From: Bacillota bacterium
GTDB taxonomy: Bacteria > Bacillota > UBA4882 > UBA8346
Assembly: GCA_028282485.1 (NCBI GenBank)
Contig: JANQHU010000291.1
Coordinates: 1 to 11,264, forward strand
Direction: 5' to 3'
Length of the DNA: 11,264 nucleotides
The notes beneath the pieces were generated by a model that was given only the letters and a program-made list of their open reading frames with translations, was not told the origin of the DNA and searched no databases. The position numbers and the translations under genes were made by a program. This document shows positions 1-6,167 of the stretch, piece by piece (within the stretch, counting starts at the first letter, position 1; every line of letters begins with the position of its first letter).

Positions 1-403
1 GTGAAGGATCAGTTAGAATTAAATTGGAGCTGCGGCCGGGTAACTCCAGCCAACAGATTTTCTGGGTTAAACCAGCGAGGGGCTCGTAAGCTTCAAAGAC
101 CAGTTTAACTACCCGCTCAAAAGGAACTGCCTCGCAGCTGAGTAGTTTTGCCCCGCTTAAGTGTTTGCGAAGGAGCATACAAAAAGCAGCAGGATTACTG
201 GGATTTTCCCGTTCCCCGTCAAAAAAATGAAATCTTGCAAACTGGGGGGCTAAGGAAACAAGTAATTTAAATGATTCACCCTGACCGTAGCCCTTAAAAA
301 TAAATTCATCACTAAAGGGTTGAAAGATTTTATCAATTTTAACCGGTAGGGCTTGGTGAATTTCTTTGGCTAATAAAGCTATAGCCGGGGCATCAAGAGG
401 CAT
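1..403 (-). CDS. rqcH: RqcH (NFACT / FbpA family ribosome quality control protein), 5' part only
   Basis: Reading the minus strand from the ATG at 403-401 gives 134 uninterrupted codons to the window edge, so only the N-terminal NFACT-N domain is present (the full family protein is about 570 residues). What is seen: an N-terminus beginning MPLDAPAI, then IDKIFQP (residues 23-29), ENPSNPAAFCMLLRKHLSGA (66-85), FERVV (95-99) and LPGRSSNLIL near the edge. These match the NFACT-N pattern of an IDKIYQP element, a FCMLLRKHL block and a GRHSNIIL block. In Bacillus, RqcH binds the peptidyl-tRNA-blocked 50S subunit and recruits tRNA-Ala to add alanine tails that mark stalled chains for degradation, including by ClpXP. 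The start is supported by GGAG seven bases upstream on the minus strand. The rqcH homologue yloA also neighbours the Ca2+-ATPase gene yloB in B. subtilis. One oddity is Glu-Arg where Asp-Arg is usual (residues 96-97). The family call is firm; the C-terminal part is unseen. Confidence 0.9.
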   Translation of the reverse strand, partial: MPLDAPAIALLAKEIHQALPVKIDKIFQPFSDEFIFKGYGQGESFKLLVSLAPQFARFHFFDGERENPSNPAAFCMLLRKHLSGAKLLSCEAVPFERVVKLVFEAYEPLAGLTQKICWLELPGRSSNLILTDPS

Positions 404-461
404 GATTTTTCTCCTTCGGATTTTTGTAAATTTATATTATGAACGTGTTTATCGTTTTATT

Positions 462-470
462 ATTATAGCA
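462..470 (-). promoter_or_regulatory. Extended -10 promoter element for rqcH
   Basis: On the minus strand this reads TGC followed by a perfect TATAAT, i.e. an extended -10 (TGn-TATAAT). A -35 hexamer 17 bp upstream (plus-strand 485-490, read ACCATT) is poor, which extended -10 promoters tolerate. The start point would lie near 455, giving a leader of about 50 nt before the rqcH ATG. Confidence 0.5.
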
Positions 471-486
471 TATTTTAGAAAGAGAA

Positions 487-515
487 TGGTCTAAAAAATT
501 GTTAGTTTGTATAAA
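487..515 (+). promoter_or_regulatory. Candidate sigma-A promoter for the Ca2+-ATPase gene
   Basis: TGGTCT (487-492), a 17-bp spacer and TATAAA (510-515) form a plausible vegetative promoter. The -10 is good and the -35 only moderate (3 of 6). The predicted start near 522 leaves a leader of about 42 nt with the ribosome site AAGGAGGG at 551-558. The spacer is A+T rich, so chance matches are likely. Confidence 0.3.
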
Positions 516-563
516 TAGTTTAAGGGGTGTCTTTTATATTTGTGAGATATAAGGAGGGAAAGT

Positions 564-3251
564 ATGGGGAATTGGCATCAACAATCAGTGGAGAAATTAA
601 CAGAAATTTTGGATACTAATCTCACCACTGGCTTAAGCAGTAAAAAAGCAAAAAGCAAACTTTTGAAAATAGGCTTTAATCAATTAAATGAAGCAAAAAA
701 GCTTCATCCTTGGCAGCTTTTTTTTTCACAATTTTTGGATTTTATGGTGTTGGTTTTAATTGGTGCAGCCCTAGTTTCCTGGTATTTAGGTGAAACAATT
801 GATGCAATTGCCATCATTGCTATTGTGCTTTTAAATGCCTTATTGGGGTTTGTCCAAGAGTTTCGCGCCGAAAAATCCCTGGAAGCTTTAAAAGAATTAA
901 CCGCCCCTACTGCTAATCTGCTCCGGGATGGAATGGTCCAGAAGATACCAGCTCGAGAGGTAGTTCCGGGAGATGTTTTAGTATTAGAAAGTGGTGATAA
1001 AGTGGCGGCCGATGCCCGTCTCTTCGAAACTGTTGCTTTAGAATTAAATGAAGCAGTTTTGACGGGAGAATCTTTTGCTGTTAGTAAAAACGAAAAAATA
1101 GTGACTGGAACTGCTTCCGCTTTAGGAGAACGGAAAAATATGGTTTACGCCGGCACGATTGTGGCTGGTGGCCGAGGCAAAGCCCTAGTTACAAATACTG
1201 GCATGGAGACAGAAATTGGCAAGATTGCCGGAATGATTGCTAATTCGGAAGGAGAAGAAACTCCTTTACAAAAAAAACTCGAAGAGTTAGGGCGAATTTT
1301 AATTCTTTTTTGTTTGGCCATCTGCGCAGCCGTGGCTACTATCGGGATTTTACAAGGCGAGCCGCCTCGCAAAATGTTTTTAGCAGCAGTAAGTCTTGCA
1401 GTAGCGGCAATTCCGGAAGGGTTACCTGCCATCGTCACCATTGCTTTAGCTTTAGGAGTCCAAAGAATGATTAAAAGGCGGGCCATTGTCAGAAAGTTAC
1501 AAGCAGTGGAGACTTTAGGTTGTGCAACGGTTATTTGTTCCGATAAGACTGGAACTCTTACGCAAAACAAATTGGCGGTTACAAAACTGTGGCTCACCGA
1601 AGGCGAATACGGAGCGTCTCAACTAGGGAGTAAGCCGATTACTAGGGCTACTCTTTGGCTCTTAGAAATGGCGGCTTTATGTAATAATGCAGCGTTGCCG
1701 GAAAAAAAGGCCCCTCATCTGGAAGAGACCCCAGAGGGGACTGGTGATCCTACGGAAGTCGCTTTATTAGTTGCCGCCGCGCGGGTTTTAGATAGCAAAA
1801 AATTAGGCAAAAAGTTTCAGCGCCTCCAAGAAATTCCTTTTACATCCGAACGGAAACGGATGGGGGTCTGGGTGGCTGATGATCAACAACAACATTTTTT
1901 AATTGTAAAGGGAGCAGCAGAGGTTATTTGCCCACGAGTTACCCAGATTTATGCTACCAATGGAAATCGTCCCTTTGATCAATCAGCTTGGAGTTTAGTT
2001 AAGAAGCAGTTAGTCAATTGGGGGAGAGAGGGCCTACGGATCTTGGCAGTAGCATATCGCCCGGCGGATCGGTCCGAAATTAGCAAGGCTTCGGTGGTGG
2101 ATTTAGAAAAAGAATTGGTTTTAGTGGGATTAATCGGAATGAGCGATCCCATTCGACCAGAATCGGTGGCCGCCATCCGTAAAGCTCATCAAGCGGGCAT
2201 TCGGGTGAAAATGATTACGGGAGATTACCCGGAAACTGCCCGAGCGATTGCTAAAGAATTAGGTCTCACCACTGCCGATAATCCGGTTCTTAACGGAGAT
2301 GAGTTAGATCGCTTAACTGAAACTGAATTCAGGCAAAAAATTAAGCAAACCGATGTCTTTGCCCGGGTGAATCCCGTTCATAAATTACGAATTGTAAAAT
2401 TATTACGGGAAAAAGGCGAAGTAGTGGCCATGACTGGAGATGGGGTGAATGATGCCCCGGCCATTAAAGAAGCTGATATTGGCGTAGCCATGGGCCAAAG
2501 TGGGACTGATGTTACTAAAGAAGCTTCGGCGATGATTATCGCCGATGATAATTTCGCCACCATTGTAGCGGCTATTGAAGAAGGTCGGACTATTTATGAT
2601 AATATTCGGAAATTTATTCGTTATTTACTCAGTTGTAATACCGGAGAAATCCTAACTATGTTTGGTGGTTTACTCCTTGGGTTACCACTGCCCTTACTAC
2701 CAATTCAAATTTTATGGGTCAATTTAGTAACCGATGGTCTCCCGGCCATTGCTCTGGGTTTAGAAGCTCCGGCGAAAACCATTATGAAAAGAAGTCCCCG
2801 GAGCCCTGAAGAAGGAATATTTAGCCGGGGCTTAGGCTTAAAAATTATAATCCAAGGATTTTTAATTGGCCTAGCCACCTTAGGGGTTTATATGATCAAA
2901 CTTAAAAGTGGCAGCAGTTTAGCTACCGCCCAAACGGCTACTTTTGCAACCTTAGTTTTTGCCCAATTAGCCTTTGTTTTTCAGTGTCGCTTTGAAGGAC
3001 GTTGCGAGGAGAAAAAACATTTTTTTGGTAATAAATACCTGGTGAGCGCAGTCGGGTTTTCGTTATTAATGCAAATCATGGTAATGACTATTCCGAGCCT
3101 TCAGAAAATTTTTTATACCACTAACCTGAATTGGCAAGATTGGTTGCTCATTATCGGGATGGCTGTGGCTTGTACCAGTAGTTTTGATTTGCTGTGGAGA
3201 TTGAAAAATTATTTCCAAAAGCATAAAAGTTCCATAATTTGTCCAGAATAA
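564..3251 (+). CDS. yloB: P-type Ca2+-transporting ATPase (SERCA/YloB-like, type IIA)
   Basis: An 895-residue cation pump, the usual length for the YloB/LMCA1 group (about 880-890), that would export Ca2+ from the cytoplasm at the cost of ATP. All hallmarks are present in order: an N-terminal cation-ATPase domain (about 1-70), two membrane helices, the actuator loop TGES (167-170), PEGLP in M4 (284-288), the phosphorylation site DKTGT (Asp327), KGAAE in the nucleotide domain (449-453), TGDGVND in the hinge (624-630), and a C-terminal membrane block. Ca2+ ligands by analogy with SERCA: Glu285 (E309), Asn692 (N768), Glu695 (E771), Asn720 (N796), Thr723 (T799) and Asp724 (D800). At the M8 position matching SERCA E908 the residue appears to be Gln801. 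The start is set by AAGGAGGG five bases upstream of the ATG. It is transcribed away from rqcH; 43 nt separate it from the DUF2953 gene with no terminator visible. Ca2+ as substrate is inferred from the retained ligands. Confidence 0.93.
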   Translation: MGNWHQQSVEKLTEILDTNLTTGLSSKKAKSKLLKIGFNQLNEAKKLHPWQLFFSQFLDFMVLVLIGAALVSWYLGETIDAIAIIAIVLLNALLGFVQEFRAEKSLEALKELTAPTANLLRDGMVQKIPAREVVPGDVLVLESGDKVAADARLFETVALELNEAVLTGESFAVSKNEKIVTGTASALGERKNMVYAGTIVAGGRGKALVTNTGMETEIGKIAGMIANSEGEETPLQKKLEELGRILILFCLAICAAVATIGILQGEPPRKMFLAAVSLAVAAIPEGLPAIVTIALALGVQRMIKRRAIVRKLQAVETLGCATVICSDKTGTLTQNKLAVTKLWLTEGEYGASQLGSKPITRATLWLLEMAALCNNAALPEKKAPHLEETPEGTGDPTEVALLVAAARVLDSKKLGKKFQRLQEIPFTSERKRMGVWVADDQQQHFLIVKGAAEVICPRVTQIYATNGNRPFDQSAWSLVKKQLVNWGREGLRILAVAYRPADRSEISKASVVDLEKELVLVGLIGMSDPIRPESVAAIRKAHQAGIRVKMITGDYPETARAIAKELGLTTADNPVLNGDELDRLTETEFRQKIKQTDVFARVNPVHKLRIVKLLREKGEVVAMTGDGVNDAPAIKEADIGVAMGQSGTDVTKEASAMIIADDNFATIVAAIEEGRTIYDNIRKFIRYLLSCNTGEILTMFGGLLLGLPLPLLPIQILWVNLVTDGLPAIALGLEAPAKTIMKRSPRSPEEGIFSRGLGLKIIIQGFLIGLATLGVYMIKLKSGSSLATAQTATFATLVFAQLAFVFQCRFEGRCEEKKHFFGNKYLVSAVGFSLLMQIMVMTIPSLQKIFYTTNLNWQDWLLIIGMAVACTSSFDLLWRLKNYFQKHKSSIICPE

Positions 3252-3294
3252 AAAAGTAATTAATTAGCTAGTCTCTTAATAAAGGTGGCTGACC

Positions 3295-3987
3295 ATGTTA
3301 ATTGTTGTTTTTTTACTTTTATTTTTTGCCTTTTTTTTAATACCGGTAAAATTTCGGATTCATTATCTAAAAACGGGGAAGCAAGATACTTTTATTTTAG
3401 AGATGAGCTTTTTTTATGAATTGTTAAAGATGAAGTATACCGGAAATCTTTTAGGTACTAATCAGTATGGGACGATTATGAACGAAAAATTTTTTAACCA
3501 AATTCTTTTCTTTAAACAAAAAAACGAAAAAGGAACTTCCTCGCCTCCTAAAGAAAGCTTTAAACAAATAAAAACTTTTTACAGTAGCTATCGGCGTTTT
3601 GGTTTGGGAATTGCTTTGATGGCTCTTTTTTTACCGGCAAAATATAGTAATTTACTAGTGGTTTTTAATAATATGGAACGCAAAGGAAAGATTACTAACT
3701 TTTATTGGTATTCCCGGTTGGGATTAGGAGATCCTTCCGGAACCGGAATGGCGGCTAGTTTACTATGGATCCTGAAGGCGAATTTAATAAGGTATTTAGA
3801 AAAGCATATCGGCTTTGGTGATAAAAAGCCGGTGATTATGGTGGAACCCTATTTTTATCGGACAAGCTTTGATACGCTGTTTGAGTGTATATTCGAGGTG
3901 AAACTAGGTTATATTATTTTTGTCTCTTTATTTAATCGACTTAAATATAATTATTTCGAAAGAAAGGAAGTGGTCTCCCGTGAATAG
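3295..3987 (+). CDS. DUF2953 family membrane-anchored protein (YtfI-like)
   Basis: A 230-residue protein with one strongly hydrophobic N-terminal segment (about residues 1-17) followed by a basic, mostly soluble domain. The best family marker is LGLGDPSGTG at 142-151, followed by a hydrophobic stretch containing LLWILKANL and then VEPYFYR; this matches the DUF2953 pattern of a GxGDPxxTG turn, a W-containing helix and a P-x-F motif. Its biochemical function is unknown. Its place directly before ytfJ, with its last codons overlapping the ytfJ start by 8 nt (3980-3987), indicates translational coupling and a shared role; DUF2953 and ytfJ genes are commonly paired in spore-forming Firmicutes. The ATG is preceded by AAAGGTGG (3281-3288). 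It most likely sits on the cytoplasmic membrane with the C-terminal domain on one face; the topology cannot be settled here. Confidence 0.8.
   Translation: MLIVVFLLLFFAFFLIPVKFRIHYLKTGKQDTFILEMSFFYELLKMKYTGNLLGTNQYGTIMNEKFFNQILFFKQKNEKGTSSPPKESFKQIKTFYSSYRRFGLGIALMALFLPAKYSNLLVVFNNMERKGKITNFYWYSRLGLGDPSGTGMAASLLWILKANLIRYLEKHIGFGDKKPVIMVEPYFYRTSFDTLFECIFEVKLGYIIFVSLFNRLKYNYFERKEVVSRE
3897..3906 (+). promoter_or_regulatory. Possible sigma-F-type -10 element upstream of ytfJ
   Basis: GGTGAAACTA fits the forespore sigma-F -10 consensus GGnRAnAnTW at every fixed position and lies about 74 bp before the ytfJ GTG, inside the DUF2953 gene. The -35 is weak: GCTGT with a 16-bp spacer, or GTTTG with a too-short 13-bp spacer. 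B. subtilis ytfJ (gerW) is sigma-F controlled as I recall. Treat as tentative. Confidence 0.25.
3963..3970 (+). promoter_or_regulatory. Ribosome binding site that fixes the ytfJ GTG start
   Basis: AAAGGAAG ends nine bases before GTG 3980-3982. The reading frame is open further upstream to an ATG at 3920, but that stretch lies within the DUF2953 gene, and family homology (SHPIDNIM...) begins at the GTG. Confidence 0.7.
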
Positions 3988-4450
3988 CCATCCAATCGAC
4001 AACATAATGAGGACAGCTTTGCAGAATATTAAAGAGATGGTTGATGTTAATACAATTTTAGGTAATCCCGTGGAAACTCCCGATGGTAATGTGGTAATCC
4101 CGATTTCTAAAGTAACTTTCGGGTTTGCCGCCGGGGGAAGTGAGTTTGAAACTCTAAACCAGGGAAAAGTAAGAGAAAAAGAAAAAGATAGAGAAAGAGA
4201 ACGAAATACCGAAGGGCAAAATCAGGCTAATTTTCCTTTTGGAGGGGGAAGTGGGGCTGGAATTACAATTCATCCGGTAGCTTTTTTAGTAGTGGGCAAT
4301 GAAAATATTAAGTTATTACCAGTGGAAAGCAATGTTTTAATCGATCGGGTTTTGGACTCGGCTCCAGACATATTAGAACGGGTCAAAGGCCTTTTTAAAC
4401 ATAATGATTGCTTATCCCACAAAAATGGAAATGGTGTAAAAGTTAAATAA
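3980..4450 (+). CDS. ytfJ: YtfJ / GerW family sporulation (spore germination) protein
   Basis: A 156-residue protein from a GTG start. The N-terminal half contains VDVNTILGNPVETPDGNVVI (residues 22-41) and GFGFAAGGSEF nearby (about 46-56), the signature of the Spore_YtfJ family. The C-terminal half contains FPFGGGSGAGI and HPVAFLVVG, also typical, ending in a helix that begins LIDRVLDSAPDILERV. Between the halves (about 63-82) is a highly charged Lys/Arg/Glu linker encoded by an almost pure-purine stretch. In B. subtilis the protein is made in the forespore and is needed for normal germinant-receptor-dependent germination (GerW); its molecular activity is not known. Length is close to the family norm (about 150). 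It overlaps the upstream DUF2953 gene by 8 nt, so the two are probably co-translated. The longer reading from ATG 3920 was rejected because those extra residues lie inside the DUF2953 gene. This gene is the clearest marker that the organism forms spores. Confidence 0.92.
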   Translation: MNSHPIDNIMRTALQNIKEMVDVNTILGNPVETPDGNVVIPISKVTFGFAAGGSEFETLNQGKVREKEKDRERERNTEGQNQANFPFGGGSGAGITIHPVAFLVVGNENIKLLPVESNVLIDRVLDSAPDILERVKGLFKHNDCLSHKNGNGVKVK

Positions 4451-4556
4451 GGGTTTAAAATTAATACTTTTGTAATATAAAAAGTGGAAAATTAGTTGTA
4501 TAATTATTTAGTGGTATCAATTTCCAAGACCAAAATAATGAAACTAAAAAGGGTTT

Positions 4557-4584
4557 TTGAAATTTATTTATAATTTACTATATT
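4557..4584 (+). promoter_or_regulatory. Candidate sigma-A promoter for the carboxypeptidase gene
   Basis: TTGAAA (4557-4562), a 16-bp spacer and TATATT (4579-4584). It lies in the 210-bp very A+T-rich gap between ytfJ and the carboxypeptidase gene; the start point would be near 4591, about 70 nt before the ATG. Several other TATAAT-like strings occur in this gap (for example 4499-4504) without a matching -35. I saw no convincing sigma-F or sigma-G promoter here. Confidence 0.3.
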
Positions 4585-4660
4585 AGAATATGTTGCTAAT
4601 TTTTAAAAATATTATGCCGTTCTTTATTAATATTGGTTATTTTGGAGGAAAACTTTTGTA

Positions 4661-5857
4661 ATGAAGCGTCCAAAAACTGCGCAATTGACTTTCATTATTT
4701 TGACAATCTTTTTATTTTTGGGGTTATCCGCTAGGATTTATGGCAAGAGTGAGCTGATTGCTGGTCATAGTAAAACATGGGTCCATAAATTGGTTAAAAA
4801 TGATCTCCCGGTGTCTTTGACGGCAGCTTCGGCTATCCTAATTGATGCCACTACTGGAACCATACTCTATCAAAAAGCTGCTTTTAACCAACGTCCGCCT
4901 GCTAGTACTACGAAAATAGTTACGGCCCTAATCGCTATTGAAAAAGGCAAGGATTTTGAAAAAAAGATTATTACCAGTGAACGGGCTAGTACCATCGAGG
5001 GGTCTTCTATTTGGTTAGCTGAGGGAGAAGCCTTAACTTTAAGAGAGCTCCTGTACGGAATTTTATTAAGTTCGGGAAATGATGCAGCGGTTGCTGTTGC
5101 CGAAGGGTTGGCGGGATCAGAAGAGCGTTTTGTCACTTGGATGAATCAAAAAGCTCAAAAAATTGGGGCCCGAAACAGTAATTTTGCCAACTGTAACGGC
5201 CTTCCCCATAATGATCACTATAGTACTGCCTATGATTTAGCATTAATTGCTCGGTATGCTTTACAGAATCCGCTTTTTAACGAGATCGTTAAAACCAAGA
5301 AAGTAACCGCCAATTGGGAAGAGCATCCTTATAACAGGCTGTTTATTAATCATAATAAACTATTATGGCGTTATGAGTTTGCCGATGGAGTAAAGACTGG
5401 TTATACCAGAGCAGCGGGGAAATGCTTGGTAGCTTCTGCCACTAAAAATAACCATCGTTTGATTGCCGTTGTCTTAAAAAGTAAAAATACTTATTGGGAT
5501 ACTCGAAAGTTATTTGAGTACGGCTTTCGTAATTATAAACTACTTAATTTAGTAAAAAACCAAGAGAAAATGGGGATTATCAACGTCGATTATGGCACGT
5601 CTAAACAAGTAACGGTAGTTACTGGGCAGCCTGTCAATATTGTCATTCCCAAAGGTAAGGGCCCTGGAGTTAAAGTTGATGTGAATTTACCCCGGGTGGT
5701 TAGTGCTCCGATCCAAAAAAGTGATCCCTTAGGTGAAATTCAAGTAAGTTATAGAGGGCAACTCTTAAGCCGAGTTCCTTTAGTGGCAGCGGTTCCAGTT
5801 CCGGAAGAAAACATCTGGTTAAAACTATGGCAATGGTTGAAAAATTTATTTCGATAA
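4661..5857 (+). CDS. Secreted D-alanyl-D-alanine carboxypeptidase, DacF/DacB-like (peptidase S11, penicillin-binding)
   Basis: A 398-residue low-molecular-weight penicillin-binding protein that would remove the terminal D-Ala from peptidoglycan pentapeptides outside the membrane, limiting cross-linking. The three active-site motifs are present: STTK (Ser82 nucleophile, Lys85), SGN (138-140) and KTG (245-247, in GVKTGYT). An N-terminal basic-hydrophobic segment (about 1-28) is a likely signal peptide. After the transpeptidase domain comes a PBP5-C-like beta domain (about 300-375), and the protein ends in an aromatic/basic amphipathic helix (ENIWLKLWQWLKNLFR), the usual membrane-surface anchor of this family. 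Length matches DacF (about 390). GGAGG is at 4644-4648, a slightly long 12 nt from the ATG. Its position after ytfJ suggests a role in spore cortex modification, like DacB/DacF, but a housekeeping DacA role cannot be excluded. Unlike B. subtilis dacF it is not followed by spoIIAA but by a tRNA gene, so I give no symbol. Confidence 0.9.
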   Translation: MKRPKTAQLTFIILTIFLFLGLSARIYGKSELIAGHSKTWVHKLVKNDLPVSLTAASAILIDATTGTILYQKAAFNQRPPASTTKIVTALIAIEKGKDFEKKIITSERASTIEGSSIWLAEGEALTLRELLYGILLSSGNDAAVAVAEGLAGSEERFVTWMNQKAQKIGARNSNFANCNGLPHNDHYSTAYDLALIARYALQNPLFNEIVKTKKVTANWEEHPYNRLFINHNKLLWRYEFADGVKTGYTRAAGKCLVASATKNNHRLIAVVLKSKNTYWDTRKLFEYGFRNYKLLNLVKNQEKMGIINVDYGTSKQVTVVTGQPVNIVIPKGKGPGVKVDVNLPRVVSAPIQKSDPLGEIQVSYRGQLLSRVPLVAAVPVPEENIWLKLWQWLKNLFR

Positions 5858-5866
5858 AGAAATTAC

Positions 5867-5895
5867 TTGACTAATCGCGAAGATGATGGTAATAT
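5867..5895 (+). promoter_or_regulatory. Promoter of the tRNA-Leu gene
   Basis: TTGACT (5867-5872; 5 of 6 matches), an exact 17-bp spacer and TAATAT (5890-5895). Transcription would start near 5902, about 8 nt before the mature tRNA 5' end, as expected for a solitary tRNA unit. Confidence 0.6.
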
Positions 5896-5909
5896 TATTA
5901 TCGAAATAA

Positions 5910-5992
5910 GCGAAAGTGGCGGAATTGGCAGACGCGCTAGACTTAGGATCTAGTGGGCAACCGTGCGGGTTCAAGTCCCGCCTTTCGCACCA
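5910..5992 (+). tRNA. tRNA-Leu, anticodon UAG
   Basis: An 83-nt class II tRNA including an encoded CCA. Acceptor stem GCGAAAG (5910-5916) pairs perfectly with CTTTCGC (5982-5988); discriminator A (5989); CCA at 5990-5992. Anticodon stem CTAGA/TCTAG (5937-5941/5949-5953) closes the 7-nt loop CTTAGGA with anticodon TAG at 5944-5946, which reads CUA and other CUN leucine codons. T arm is GCGGG-TTCAAGT-CCCGC (5965-5981). An extended variable arm (about 5954-5964) and the leucine-type D arm fit class II. It has its own promoter and a following terminator. I did not see another tRNA nearby. Confidence 0.97.
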
Positions 5993-6023
5993 ATTGTTTT
6001 CAACTAACTTTTTGCAAATTATT

Positions 6024-6050
6024 CCTCGGATTACCGGGGTTTACTTTTTT
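6024..6050 (+). terminator. Rho-independent terminator after tRNA-Leu
   Basis: CCTCGG (6024-6029), loop ATTA, CCGGGG (6034-6039) form a six-pair GC-rich stem with one U-G pair, followed by a T-rich run (6040-6050). It ends the tRNA transcript and any read-through from the carboxypeptidase gene, which has no terminator of its own. Confidence 0.7.
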
Positions 6051-6088
6051 AGAGGCAAAATAATAGGATTAAGAGGAATTTTACTAGT

Positions 6089-6118
6089 TTGTGTCGAATG
6101 CTGATATAAATGTACTAT
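6089..6118 (+). promoter_or_regulatory. Candidate promoter for the tig-clpP-clpX operon
   Basis: TTGTGT (6089-6094), an 18-bp spacer and TACTAT (6113-6118), with a leader of about 43 nt to the tig ATG. An overlapping alternative is an extended -10, TGA-TATAAA (6102-6110). I see no CtsR heptad repeats and no CIRCE element in 5993-6167, so heat-shock control by those repressors is not evident. Confidence 0.35.
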
Positions 6119-6167
6119 TTATTATTAGCTCAAATATATATATATTATACTATCAGGGGGAGCATAA

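Noticed and set aside
1145..1597. A 150-codon minus-strand reading frame inside the Ca2+-ATPase gene
   Set aside because: It is the antisense of conserved ATPase codons, has no family resemblance and no supporting start signals; the shorter minus-strand frames inside the ATPase, carboxypeptidase, clpX and lonB genes are rejected for the same reason.
3920..3979. Upstream extension of ytfJ to an ATG at 3920
   Set aside because: The extra 20 residues are the DUF2953 coding sequence read in another frame; YtfJ homology and the Shine-Dalgarno point to GTG 3980.
4451..4660. Possible sigma-F/sigma-G promoter or terminator in the ytfJ-carboxypeptidase gap
   Set aside because: The only hairpin (ACTTTT/AAAAGT around 4467-4486) is all A+T-type pairing without a T run, and sigma-F-like strings such as GGTATCAATT miss a key base and have no spaced -35.
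5916..6104. A 62-codon plus-strand reading beginning MAELADALDLGSSG
   Set aside because: It is a translation of the tRNA-Leu gene, a well-known kind of spurious protein; it has no ribosome site and runs through the terminator.
5993..6167. CtsR or CIRCE heat-shock operators before tig-clpP-clpX
   Set aside because: Neither the CtsR direct heptad repeat nor the CIRCE inverted repeat can be found; only an A+T repeat (about 6134-6147) is present.
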